Assembly (NCBI GenBank): GCA_039545315.1
Contig: BCIM01000002.1
Coordinates: 2,146,331-2,210,330 of the forward strand
Length of the DNA stretch: 64,000 nt
Origin: Kondoa malvinella
Taxonomy: Eukaryota > Basidiomycota > Agaricostilbomycetes > Agaricostilbales > Kondoaceae
Reading direction: 5' to 3'
Every line of letters starts with the position of its first letter. The stretch's first letter is position 1. Below the pieces are notes generated by a model. The model worked only from the letters and a program-made list of their open reading frames with translations, searched no databases and was not told where the DNA came from. This document shows positions 1 through 13,657 of this stretch, in pieces. Both the position numbers and the translations under genes were made by a program.

Positions 1-3000
1 ATCAGTAGACAGGCAGGTCAAATTACGTAAAGTCACTCCGCCTACATCATATGGCCGGTCGAAAACCTCAATAGATGTACGATCTGCTTCACCAGACCTG
101 CTACCACGCCGCAAGCCTGCTCCACAGTCATTGACCGTCTCGACTGTTCATTTAGATGAAGTCTTTGTTGATCTGTTCCTCGATTTGATGGGCGAGACAA
201 CGCTACGAGTTTCGCTATGGCCAATCTTTGAGGTAGCGGAGATGAGACCTGGTGTGTTGCAAGAATCAAGAATCAAGTTTCTATTGGTAGAAGAAAAGAG
301 GGTCAAGATGCCTGTGGCCCAATCTGCGGAGTCATCGAATGCTCTTGCTAAGTAAGCTGATTTGCTGTCCTGTTGTTGCGACTGATTTAGCATTCGTAGA
401 CCAAAAGATCAGCGCAAGCTCTTCGCTACATTCAGTCGCAGATCATCCAAGCGGCTTTCTGGTCTTCCGAAACCTTCAGAGCGTGTAGTTACGCCCAAAA
501 GAGCAAGTAGCATGTCTTCTATTGCTGCAGAAACGGTCAAGACCGCCTTGACTCCACCAGTCTTGCACTCTCCAAAATCGAAAGACAGAAGCCAGACCTC
601 TCTTCCCGTTCCTTCTACGCCTGATATTGTCGTTGTTCGACCTAGCGACCCTCCTGAAGAAGCGTCACCAGATTACTTCCATCCCGTTTCGTCTCGGCAA
701 ACTTCTCCAGCCGAGCCTATCCAGCAACAAATCGCTGAAACGATTCCGCTCGAAGACCTATCGGCAGCTGCTGGTAACGTGGAACCGATTCTGGCCATCG
801 CAACGCCGGACCGGGTATCGGAACACTCAGAACAGCCTGATCAGGTTGCTGTTGCGGAACCCGACCCGCATCTTAGCAGAGGACTCAAAGATTTGCCAAC
901 ACGGATCGCCAGCCCCAATCTCCTGTATAACCAAGTCGTTGTTCCTGTAGCCAGTCCTCCTGCATCGATACCTGGATCGCCTATCAAGGAAGATGTCTCA
1001 ATTATATTCGAGCCAGAACATGAAGAGCACGAGCAAGCAGATCTTTCGCTCGATTCATTAGATCCAGATGAATCTGCCATGGACCCAAGCACACTTGCTC
1101 TGGATCCGAACGCATCGACTTTCGCTCATTACTCTCGAGAAGATGCTCCGTCCATACTGGAATCACTGCGCAGCGACACAACTCTCGATCCAGTCGAAGA
1201 GCAAGACGATGAACCCACAACTGAGCAGCTTCCCTCTATAGCGATTCCAGCGTCTATCTTTGAATCCGTTGGTGCATTGCCAAGAGAGAGTCAAATTTCT
1301 GAGGAAGAAGATAGAAAGCCTCCGATCGCAGAGTCCACGCCAATTACCCAGACGGCCTCATCTCAGCTCAATACTATACCGCTCGCGTCTACGTATGACT
1401 CTAGTCCCATGATACGCGAAGACTCCGGTGCTGTGCCTATTCTTGCATCGTCGCCAGATGTAAAATCTGAACCAGAAAGGGAAGCCTACTTTGATGACGA
1501 CACGGGAGCCGATGCTCCCTCTTTACCAAGACCAGACGACACCAAGTTCATCACTCCTCAACGGCCGACCATCATCGCAACACTGTCGCACGATAATGAC
1601 GTCTTCTCGCCAATATCTCCCATTGGTCAGCCGTACATCACAACGGCCTCACCAAGCCCACAACAAAGTGAATTCGCGTCTGTGGAGCTTGATGGTTCTT
1701 TGCAGCAGACTTCTCCGAGACAGCAGAATAGGTTATCGCAAGATACTGTCAGAGGTTCAATGCCAGAAGGCGTCAACGAGCCCGCAGCCCCCTCCAGTCT
1801 ATTGACGACCGAAATTGCCGATTTGTCGGAGTTCGATAACACAGCAGTTGAGCGCCCGGCGGAACCTCAGTCTGATGTCTTGGTGGAGCCTGCTAGCCTG
1901 ATCTCATCACCACCACCTGCTGATTCGCCGCCCGTGCCAATAACAGAAGACAGGATACCTGAAGTTGGTGTACCTGTCGAGTCTCCGCCCAGGCAAAGCA
2001 GCGGCAATACTGGCGCCTTCTCCGAGCATCTAGTTGCGACTCCCGTCAAAGCTCCGTCTAGCATCGCGGCAGATACTCCGACCAGATCCCCTTCAAATCT
2101 GTCTGTATCAACCACAGATACCTCAGCACAACCGGCTACACCTTCTCCTCGCAAGTCTCCAAAGATCTTCGCGTCGGCCAAGCGGATTCTGTCAAAGACT
2201 ATTCCGCGAAAGAAGAGCTCCATCAAGGCGGAAGACGAAGCGCCAGAAGGTCCATCAGAGCTCCAATTATACAGTCCTGTCGGCAGTCACTCGGTCAAGT
2301 CTTCCCCTGCGAACACAGCACCAAGCAGTCCAGCTGCCGTGAGAATGGCTGAGGCTGAAGCGACTTCATTGCAGCTGGAACGGACGATCTCGCCTGCGCC
2401 TCTTGATCACCCTGACTCCGCCGACTCTCCAATAGACACCAGCGATAGTGATGAAGATCCCATTCGACCTCTTTCTGTTCTTCCCGAAGTCGACGAGCCC
2501 ATCGATCGTCCCGCAGATTCGAGCGCTTCGCAAGCACTCAATTTTACTAAAGAACAGCAGCCGCTTGCAAGCTCGTCAATCGCGCACAAGTCGACAGCTA
2601 TGCCACATGTCGGAGAATCAACAGAGGTCCATGGGCCAGTCCTACAGTCTACAAGTGCCCGGATCGAAGCTATTGACTCATCTCCGGCTCAAAACATCCG
2701 CAGGGCACCTCACAGCAGCTCATCCCCAGCGGAAGTAGAAGCTCAACGGCCTACTACACCTGAAGAGCGACTTGTGACACCTCAGAAGCCTACTATGGCT
2801 GATCGGATGCCTTCTCTACCAGACGCCATTCCTCTATATCCTACTTCGCCGATCAGGTCAATCGATGCGACTCCATCACATATCCGAAGTCAATCTGTAG
2901 AAGACCCGCTTGGTAACGCTCTGCTGTCAGACGATACTCTAGTCAGCTCAGCACTTGCGGAAGATACCCTACTGCAATCGCCTACAACGTCTCAAGCCTC

Positions 3001-3118
3001 AGATTTGGATGACGATCAAGTGTCAACGCACACTTTCGAGACGAGTGCAGATACCGTTTGTACAATTGATACCACCAACACGGGTGCGATGAATGGGGAA
3101 GTGTCGGCCTGTCGCTGA
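1..3118 (+). CDS. large Ser/Pro-rich disordered protein, 5' end outside window
   Basis: The frame is open from the first base of the window, runs to 351, is interrupted by a 39-nt intron (352-390, GTAAGC...TTTAG) and continues to a TGA at 3116-3118, so only the C-terminal ~1,025 residues are visible. The first ~100 residues contain a compact predicted-helical stretch (around FVDLFLDLMGE). Everything after the intron is low-complexity: Ser, Pro, Asp, Glu and Thr dominate, with many S/T-P sites and a short basic patch near residue 670 (around KRILSKTIPRKKSS). No catalytic motif or membrane segment is seen. This could be a regulatory or scaffold tail heavily modified by proline-directed kinases, but that is inference from composition. 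The missing N-terminus could carry the defining domain, so I give no name. The next gene is convergent, with 172 bp between stops. Confidence 0.8.
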
Positions 3119-3290
3119 TCATGGTTCTTGACGATGTGCAGGTCGAAACATTTTCGAGTCAGCTCATACAAGTTCATCAGCGCAAAATCAACCATAATCA
3201 GTGTATTTGTTTTCAGGGAATAGACCGTAAGGGGCAGTAGTTTGATAAGTAACGGAATGATATGCAATAATACAGAGCAATGCGCGTGAC

Positions 3291-5918
3291 TTAATCATCC
3301 AGATTCTCTGTGACAGCCTTCTGAAGCATCTCCCGCGTCCTTTCCCGGACCTTTCTGTCCCTCCTCAGCTGACCTCCCAACGGAGTTTTACCCACGTCGT
3401 CGTGCGCCAAGAAGTTCGCCAACCCACTTCGATCTTGCGGTGCGAAATCCACTTTTGCCCTTCTTTCCTCAATCCAGACTTTGTTCGCTTCCATCTTTTC
3501 TACCAAAGCTTTCAATGCACCGGCCAGCTTCTTGTTGCCTGTAATTTTGATGTGCTTTTTCATAGTGACCAAAGGTGGGATGACGAGCTCAGGGAAAGCG
3601 ATGTTGAGCGAGAGACAAGCAAAGTATTCAAGTAGAAGGAAAGAGACTTCATCAATCAGACCATCAGAATAGGTCTTGGTACGAAGGTAGGAAGTAGGAG
3701 CTCTGATATAGTAGGTGAAATCGAGTGGTTTGAGGGCGGTTGAAGGTTTCGGTTTTCGCTTCAGTTCGGACGAATCTAGTGTTGCGAGCAGATGAGGTGC
3801 GAGTGGGATGAAAGTTGATGTACGTTGCATGATTCGTAGCATGGCGCGGATGAGGTGAAAGTGCAGAGGGTAAAAGCGGGAAGTAGGGAACAGCCTGTAG
3901 GAGACAGCATTGCTAAGCTGGCATCCAACGAGGCAAAGCTTAACCTACCTAAGCATGCCCAACGATACTTGAACCAAAGGATAGATCAAAGGCTGCAATG
4001 GAGATTCTTGCTGCGTCTCGATGACCTTCTCCTTCGCACAAGCCGTAGCGAGTACTAGCGACCAGAAATCGATCGAATGTACCATTTGCCAATTATAGAC
4101 TGCTTGATAGGCGTCCTGTCAGATTAGACAGACTCCTATCAGCCAAGACGGAGAAGCAAACCAACCACTGACCTTTGATTGCGATTTCGTGCTTGTGCGG
4201 AGTAAGATCGCCAGCTGTCTAACATAAGTAAAGACGAGCTGATAACTTGTAGTCGGTCTTAGGAGAAACAACTCAGACGCAGTATTCTTCATCAGATTAA
4301 TAGAAGGTAGAGTGAACGCGTTGGTCTTCTTTGATGCCACAACAAGGGTTTGATAGGTGTTCTGTCAGAAATACCCGCTTTGTATCATTGTAAAATGAAA
4401 CAATTGGGGCAGACTGACCTTGAGTATGAGTTCAAACATTCCTTCATCTGCTGCCAGAGCCATTTTGCGAACAGCCAAGAAAGCAGCGATCCGAATCCCA
4501 TCGGTTCCGCTGCCTGCCCAATAATCCAACAGGATCTATACTGAACTTTTAGACCGACGAATTCCATAGACTGAATATGAGCGCACCTTCAAATACCCTT
4601 TCGCGACTCTTCGGTTCCCCACCAAGAACGGAATCAATTTCGCACTTTCTTGAATCGCAATGTAGAGCAAAGAATCCTTTTCTGCTAATTCGTCTTTGGT
4701 TTCGTTCGGTGCTGGGTTGGGGAGAGAGGAAAGTAGGGAAGTCAAAGAGGAAAAGTAGGATTTGACGAGTCGTTGGATCGAGCCGTACTTTTTGTTTTGG
4801 GTTTGCAATTTGCTGGATAAGAGTGTCAGCGAGTGTTTAGAGAGACAGAGGGAAGGACAGCTCACTATTTCCCACTTGGTAACTCCTTGACCGGTATATG
4901 CTGCTTGAACACGACCGGCGTATACTTCAACGTGGTCAAGACAAGCTTGTTGAATACTGTTGGTCCACATGGTCAAATCTAGCCGTCAAAGCAAACATGA
5001 CAAGTAGACAAACCTGTAGGACTGTGGATAACAAAAGGCGCAGCTTCTTGACCTTGTTTGAGTTCGTCGCCTGTCGTAGCTGCTCTGAATGCCAAAAGAA
5101 GGGTCCGAAGAGCTTTCAATGACCGATGCTGTGGGCACAAAATTAACAGCCGATATCAGACATGTCTGAAATCAATGTGAGAACGCCCCACCTGGACTAG
5201 TGCTTTAGATAGACTTTTGAGCATCTCATGAGTGATTTCAGTCTGTGCTGGTCCTGAATCCGCAGCTTCGTCTTCTGACATGGCTTCTTCATCATCTTCA
5301 TCAAAGGCAAGAAGTTCTTTATCGTTCTCCAATAGATACTGTACGCCATGTTCATTCATTAGCTGCACAAAGCAAGTATGAAGGATAGAACAAACCTTGT
5401 AAAACTCTGGGTCTTTGGTTTTGAGCGCTTCCAAGTCCATTTTATGCGAGTCGGCCTCATCTACACAATCATTAGGACGGGATAGAATAGTGCAAGGGAG
5501 AGATACATACCTTCCAAGTCGAGAGAGTCTAGATCATCATCTTGATTTCCTTCTACATCCGAATTGTCGTCTGATCCACCATCGCTCTGTCCCAGCAACC
5601 AAAGACTCAGCTTCACATACAAAGCTACTCTTCGACGCTACCGACCTCCTCTGCGCCATTAAGCAGTACATCCATCTCCTTGTCCCTGGGCGTATCATCC
5701 TCGCTCTCATCAAGCACCTGTCCTTCGCCTTCAACGCCAGGTCTCCCTTTTCCTTTGCCTTTCAACATTTTCCTCGTCTCAATTTTTTTGCGCAAGTCTT
5801 GCCCGCGTTTGCGTTGTTGGATTTGCGTCTTGAGCAAACCTTTGGACTCAAACGCTTTTGTACGCTTGTTGCCTGCTTTGGACGCATGTTTCTTTGGTCC
5901 TCTCTTATTTGTAGCCAT
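3291..5918 (-). CDS. NOC2: NOC2-family nucleolar complex protein (60S ribosome biogenesis)
   Basis: About 11 exons separated by 40-60 nt introns. The N-terminus is very basic ([19 protein letters not shown]), as expected for nucleolar import, followed by an acidic stretch. The core carries NOC2 signatures: [20 protein letters not shown], then a segment around [15 protein letters not shown], and further on [13 protein letters not shown]; the last exon contains [19 protein letters not shown]. Noc2 pairs with Noc1 or Noc3 and escorts pre-60S particles from the nucleolus to the nucleoplasm. The predicted length (roughly 700 residues) is normal for the family. The intron after exon 1 needs an unusual GTCGGT donor (near 5645) to keep the acidic frame. 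The start at 5918 is the first ATG before the basic tail and lies 112 bp from the divergent TAH18 start. Confidence 0.93.
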
Positions 5919-6030
5919 TCTCTATAAGGGTATCTGCTGCGAGGAGAGGTATTGTGGCCGTGTGAAAGCGACCAAGCAGAAAAAAATGAAAACTAGGAGA
6001 TAAGCGACCGTCACTTGTTTGTTGTTGCAG

Positions 6031-8585
6031 ATGGGGGAAGTCGTGATTCTGTATGCAAGTCAGACGGGAACAGCTCAAGATGTGGCAGAAAGGATGGGAA
6101 GACAAGCGAGACGGAGACACTTGAAGGCGAAAGTGTCTGCTATCGATCAATATCCTCTGGTCAGCTCTCCCTACTCGTCCTTGTATTCTGTCTATCTGTG
6201 TCTCTGCTATTCATTCTCATTCGTCTCTCTTTCTTTTATCTGATAAACTTGATCGTTTGGCGATGGAAAGCTCATGCACCGCGTCATAAACACAGGCCGA
6301 ACTATTAGAAGAACCTCTGCTCCTCTTTGTAGTCTCTACAACAGGTCAAGGAACAGAACCATCAAACATGAGATCCTTCTGGCGTTTCTTGTTGCGTTCA
6401 GATCTGCCATCGGATCTATTGGACCATTTACATTACACCGTTCTTGGATTGGGAGATTCAAGTTATGCAAAGTACAATTGGCCGGCTAAGAAGCTGTACA
6501 AGAGGTTGCAAGGCTTGGGAGCTACACCATTTTATGACAAGGCCGAGGCGGATGATCAAGATTATCTTGGGTGAGTCGCACTCCTTATTGTGCTGTACCT
6601 TTTCTCCCTGTCTCATCGAGAGCTCGCCCGTCTCTATCTCTGCTTGATCATGTTGGCTCCTGCTAGTGCGTCTGACCGTCAAAAGGCCGCATACGCCTTA
6701 TTGGCCGGTCCATCCTTCTACCGATATCTTCTGCGCGATCCTGATCTTGCTTGCAGCTGTTATATCTCCATGACAGTACACCATTCGTAGAGCGTATGTT
6801 GACTGTATGGATACGGTTTAGGATCGATACAACGCTCGATACCTGGCTCGCAGGATTATGGGACACGCTATTGACGACCCACCCAATACCTGATGGTCTA
6901 AAGCAAATAGCAGAAGATGTTGTTCCTCCACCTTGGTTGAAGATTGCTTTACACGCCAACGGAACAAATGGCTCGACGAACGGTTTATCAAATGGCTCCA
7001 ACGGACACTTGCACGACACAAATGGCCAGATGAAGGAAGAAGGCAAACTTCAAGTCAGATCAAAGCGAAACGACCGCGCTACTGCTCCGGATCATTTTCA
7101 AGATGTCCGCTACCTCGAATTCGAGGCCGATCACGACCTGAAGTGAGTATCAACTTTATTGCTGTGTCATGCAGCTTATTGGGTTCTTGTTGCTCACAGA
7201 TTCCGACCTGGAGATGTATTAGAACTACAACCCGAAAACCCGGCTGGAGAAGTAGACAAGTTCATAAAGCTTATGAAATGGTCTGAACCGGATGAGATGC
7301 TCACTATCGAAGCCAGCTCATCAGGTGCGCCCATCGCATTCTACTTCGGCTATAAGCTGATGAGGGATTGCCATGGATGCACAGACCGACCACTCCCTCC
7401 TTCCTTTCCGCGACAGACAACGCTCCGAAACCTCCTTACAGCGCATCTGGACATTTTTTCCGTGCCTAGAAGAAGTTTCTTTGAATTCCTCAGCTACTTC
7501 ACCTCTGATGAATTGGAGACGGAGAAATTGAGGGAGTTTGCTAGTTCGGAAGGACAGGTGCGTCATTCTTATCCAAGCGATGAATGTTAATGCTAAAGTT
7601 TGACTTTGTGGTGATACAGGAAGATCTATGGGATTACGCAAACAGACCAAGGAGGACAATCGCGGAAGTTCTAAGCGAATTCAAGAGCGCTACAATCCCG
7701 CTTGAATACCTGGCCGACGTCTTTCCTGAACTCAGACCTAGGCAGTTCTCCATTGCTAGTAGTCCGAAGGTTCGCTTTCGTCGCTTTTGGACTCGTCGAC
7801 TTCTGAATGATGAGGTCGAATAGGCACACCCGAGGGAGATACATTTATTGGTAGCGATAGTCAAGTACAAGACTTTGCTGTCTACTCCGCGCACGGGTGT
7901 GTGTACTTCTTGGTTATCAAGCCTTAGACCAGGTCCGTGGAATCGTTGCGATTCAGGCTTGTCCTGATGTACGACATTGCGACGGACAGGCACTTCAATA
8001 CCAGTCTCTATCGAACCTGGCTCATTTATTCTTCCTCCAATATCCACGCCCATAATACAAGTGGGTCCAGGAACGGGAATAGCGCCTTTCAGATCTTTCG
8101 TTCAAGATCGTCAACACACACCCGGTGCAGGACAAATTCTCGTCTTTTTCGGCTGCAGGAGCAAGACGAAGGACTTTTACTATCCTGATGAATGGACACA
8201 CGAGGGTGTTGAGCTTGTCATAGCTGCTTCAAGGGATCAGGTGTGTTTTCACTATGAGCATCGGAAGCAACTTAGAGCTGAGGCGAGTGCAGGAGGAGAA
8301 GTGCTATGTGCAGCACAAGATCAAAGAGCATTCACAGCAGGTTTGGGCGATGATACAGCAAGGAGCGTGGATCTTCATCTCAGGGTCAGTCGGTCTGCAT
8401 TGGAGTAACTCGTCGCTTACACATGCATGGTTGTTTACAGGGCAGCAGACAAGATGCCTACAGCTGTGCGCAAAGCAATAGCCTTCTCATGCGAAAAGCA
8501 CGGCCAAATGTCAGAGAAAGAAGCACAAGCGTATGTTGAACAACTAGAAGCTGAAGGTAGAATCCAGGAAGAAACCTGGAGTTAG
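6031..8585 (+). CDS. TAH18: NADPH-dependent diflavin oxidoreductase (Tah18/Ndor1)
   Basis: Nine exons (6031-6159, 6296-6570, 6822-7142, 7200-7557, 7620-7769, 7824-7932, 7990-8240, 8293-8384, 8441-8585) join without a phase break into 609 residues, the usual size. The N-terminal flavodoxin domain starts [20 protein letters not shown] and holds the FMN loop [11 protein letters not shown] and [13 protein letters not shown]. The middle holds the FAD motif RQFSIAS. The NADPH half holds [13 protein letters not shown] and [17 protein letters not shown], and the protein ends in EETWS. Family knowledge: Tah18 passes electrons from NADPH to Dre2 in cytosolic Fe-S cluster assembly. A low-complexity Asn/Gly/Ser/Thr insert sits near residues 190-220. 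The 251-nt second intron is the longest in the gene. Confidence 0.95.
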
Positions 8586-8728
8586 AGTATATACTAATTT
8601 AGACGTGTCGGATATTGTACCCAGACCGCGAGATGTTGTAACGATGACTGTTTTAACCATCACTCGTATTGCCCACATATTACAAGAAACCGATGCTAAG
8701 TCTAAAGCCGCGCCAATCCGAAGTTTCC

Positions 8729-10743
<2,015 letters not shown>

Positions 10744-11055
10744 GATGGCGGATGACTGTAAACGGCAAACACAGAAATTATTTGTCGGGATGGAGCGGAA
10801 CGTCGAATGCCAGGCTGGTAATTGCCATGGCGCAGCAGCCTCGCAAAGAGTGCAGATAGCTCTATCATCCTATCGTCAGAGACCTGCAAGACCTTGCGAA
10901 TTCTGTCAGTGAGTCCCGCCTGCAAGCGGAACTCTGTTATCTCGAAATCCTATCTTCCTGTGTCCTGCTTCTGCTCTGTGATATTGATATCGGACTACTT
11001 GCGATGATCCTGCCTATACTCCCAAATCTGCAATGCAAAATCCCTGCCCGCTGGC
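10744..11055. other. intergenic, no supported gene
   Basis: This holds the region upstream of LPD1. Short open frames exist on both strands, but none has a convincing start, splice structure or recognisable motif. Confidence 0.5.
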
Positions 11056-11245
11056 CTAATTAGAAGCTTTGGTTTGCAATTTCGACATCTCACGCTGAGC
11101 ACGCTTGATCACCAGCATACTATTACTTTGTTGCTCTGCGTCTTCCTCTGCCTGCTCGTTCGCTGCTCGCATTGAAGAAGCCTTTTGCTGCGATGCTTTG
11201 TCTTCACTCACTGGGCCCCAACTCGTCCGTTTCGCACATGTAAGC
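11056..11245 (-). CDS. C-terminal exon of a possible small helical protein
   Basis: On the minus strand an open frame reads about 60 codons to a TAG at 11056-11058. It is rich in Ala, Gln, Glu and Lys and looks like one long amphipathic helix (fragments EQAEEDAEQQSNSMLVIKRA and QREMSKLQTKASN). The composition is coding-like, and the opposite strand in the same place gives an implausible Cys/Ser-rich protein. I could not find a clean start; a CAG acceptor near 11245 suggests upstream exons within the next 200 bp. I do not recognise the family. It lies tail-to-head upstream of LPD1 on the same strand. Confidence 0.3.
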
Positions 11246-11449
11246 TGGTATCGCTGTTATCAGCTCTTTACTGTGGCTGGTATCGCCTCTCAACTGTGCA
11301 CAGGCCTTGCACGCGTACATCCATCTTCAGGCGCAAGTTACCCAGGCCAAAGCGCAGTCTTTTGTCTCTTTGTCACCTCATCTTTCCGTGTTGATGGTCA
11401 CCGCTGCTACCACGACAATCCATATAAGAGACAACCACCCACATCTACA

Positions 11450-11670
11450 ATGAGCACTCGCTGGGTGATGCCTGCCCTTTTCGCAATCTTTACATTCACG
11501 CCACTTGATCGCATTGATGGTCGCTTGTTCCAGCACGGCCTGGGTGAGTTCAAACCTTTGCTACTAGATGCTGAATACAGAGTTCCGACATAGATGTATT
11601 AAGAAGGGGCGCGATCAGGGCAGCACCGAAACGTTACGCAAAAATTGGGAATATCAGACAGTGAGATAAT
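11450..11670 (+). CDS. candidate small protein, two exons
   Basis: A TATA-like CATATAAG (11421-11428) sits about 20 bp before an ATG in a good context (TCTACAATG). The first exon encodes MSTRWVMPALFAIFTFTPLD, a possible signal anchor, and ends at a canonical GTGAGT donor near 11543. The intron ends AATACAG near 11580 and the second exon is basic and stops at 11668-11670, giving about 60 residues. There is no family match and no other support. Overlapping open frames on both strands make this a weak call. Confidence 0.22.
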
Positions 11671-12003
11671 TTGCCTTTCATCTGGAGATGTACTCCTAAT
11701 CTGGATGAGTACATTTTGCTCCAAGTCAAGATCAATCACCAAGTGGACAAGAGCTACATCAATCGGCTTGTGTATATGATCGAACCGCCAAAGCAAAAGT
11801 CAAGCTGTAGGATATGTGATGGCGCGCGTAAAAATTGAGATCAGATGGTCTGCTGTACATGCAGGACTTGGGTGCATTGGATGTCACTTTGTACCTCGAG
11901 GCACGTCAATACGCGAGGCACGCGTCGACCAAAAAAAACGTCAGCCCATGGCCAGACCATGTCATCGAGCTAATCTCTCCTCTTCTTTCCAACCATTTCA
12001 AAC

Positions 12004-12508
12004 ATGTTTACCAGACAAATAACACGAGTCTCAAGACAACTGCCTACGATTGCACGATCAGCCAACAAGCGAACCTTTATTGGAGGACCTGCGCCAACGC
12101 AGTCACAGACCGATTACAGCTATGGTAGTCAGTGTCGGAGTCTCGTAGCTTCAGGATCAGGGCTGATACGCTCACAGGATACGCTCTGGCTGCTTTAGCT
12201 GCTGGTACGCTGGTCTGACACATTCCACCACTTGGTTCTAAAGACTGTATCAGTTGGAATCTACGCAGGCTATGCAAGTGTGCGCAATTCGACAGCATAC
12301 ATTGGCGAGCGACAAGGGTCAACGCGAGAGTCCGTCCTCATCCTCTTCGAGATCGGATTGTTGAAGCTGATGTCTCGACAGATCTGCAGGCGGAGGAAAC
12401 CGGCCAAGTGGGAAAGATGGAGACCTTCTATCCGGCATTGTTGGTCCAGCGAACGGTCCAGGTGGAGAAGGCGTCAATCGCGTAGCGGAAGGACAGAAGA
12501 AGGCGTGA
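12004..12508 (+). CDS. predicted small mitochondrial membrane protein, four exons
   Basis: Four exons (12004-12124, 12178-12204, 12254-12317, 12382-12508) join in phase to about 112 residues. The N-terminus MFTRQITRVSRQLPTIARSA is a textbook mitochondrial presequence: Arg-rich, no acidic residue, able to form an amphipathic helix. The next exons build one hydrophobic segment (YALAALAAVGIYAGYAS), made only when the 27-nt second exon is included. The C-terminus is hydrophilic and Gly-rich and ends in RVAEGQKKA. I infer an inner-membrane protein with a single span, perhaps a small subunit or assembly factor of a respiratory complex, but I do not recognise the family. Two donors (GTAGTC, GTCAAC) are weak, so splicing needs RNA support. 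Confidence 0.6.
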
Positions 12509-12913
12509 TATGGATCGCGAAGCTGTCATCGTCGGAGTCTGTGGATAGCACTTGGAGCGTCTTAGCTCATGTATTGGCGACATCTCTGCGCTTTGTACCC
12601 ACACAATGGCTGGCCGACCCACAGTTCTTGTTGACCTGCGGTCTCTGTATCAGTTCACAAGATCAAGCTGAGCCTCTTCGATATGTTCTGTGAACCGTGT
12701 GCCTTGCTATCACCTAATACTGGCTATGCTCTTTCTCTGCTCCTCCTAGACGTGCAATGCGCAGGACCAGTGCGAAGCATCAATGCGCTGGACCTATTGT
12801 TTTCTGTCCTGCGCACAGTACTCTTCGCTCAAACATGATAAATGCGGAGGGACTATTGTATTGTGCACCATATATATGCGCTCGTGCTTTCCTCTCTTTG
12901 TCCTTCAAAGAAG
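12509..12913. promoter_or_regulatory. intergenic with TATA-like element
   Basis: There is no gene support in this stretch. A CATATATATG element near 12869-12878 lies about 40 bp before the next ATG on the plus strand and could be its TATA box. Confidence 0.3.
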
Positions 12914-13380
12914 ATGAGAAACTACGCTGTCACTCGATTCTTCCCTCAAGCAAGGCAGATGACCACTGAAGCCTTGCTCTGTAAACCTCCGCCTTTCGTG
13001 CGCCCGATCTGTCTACCAGGGCTTCATAAATCGCCTGCTTTGATATCTCTGGAACGGGGTTCTGCTGTTCAGGCTGATTGGAACAAAGCGTTACCAAAAT
13101 ATGGTCAGTACTTTCGCGGATCAGCTATGCAGAATCTGATGCTGTACGCCAGCCATCATCCGTCACCTTCTGAGGAGGGGTGTCGGTACGTCCAGACCTT
13201 TGACGTATATTTCGAATCTAACACAGTCTACAAATGCGTAGGGGAGATCTGGTCGAACTTGATGACTATTATGCGCGAGTTGGAGCTGACGCTTTGGCCT
13301 TCATTCATCTGGGTCAAGGGAGAGGGAATACTCAACAAGCTTGGCCATCGGTGCGCTTTCCTACCATCTCGTGGAAGTGA
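12914..13380 (+). CDS. hypothetical protein, two exons
   Basis: From the ATG at 12914 an open frame runs to a GTACGT donor at 13186. A 41-nt intron ends ACACAG at 13226, and the second exon reads to TGA at 13378-13380, giving about 141 residues. The second exon frame (fragments RRGDLVELDDYYARVGADAL and FIHLGQGRGNTQQAWPS) looks more like real protein than the unspliced frame, which is the main argument for this model. There is no signal peptide, membrane segment or known motif, and no homology can be named. It converges on the F-box paralogue downstream. Confidence 0.4.
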
Positions 13381-13657
13381 GCTGAACTGACGACAGTCCA
13401 ACGAAGTTGGATGCTTGATGGTCTGAAGTGAAGCGACTGATTCCGAAGGTATATGAATGTATTAGTATCTTTGTAATACTTTGTGTGCGCTGGTCGAATT
13501 TATTGTACAACATGACTTGTCCTTTATCAATCCGCATCTCAAGTTCTGCCCGTATTCTAGTGTTCAACGACAAGTAGCCGAGTTGCCAGAAGTGCCGCTA
13601 GTTCATGAAGCAAGATGTTGGGATTAGTGCTGCCCTTATATCCGCCAACACTTTTGC

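Noticed and set aside
11105..11593. 162-residue open frame on the plus strand
   Set aside because: The first part is Cys/Ser-rich, begins at a non-ATG codon and lies opposite a more protein-like minus-strand frame. Only its 3' part, from the ATG at 11450, is kept as a weak candidate.
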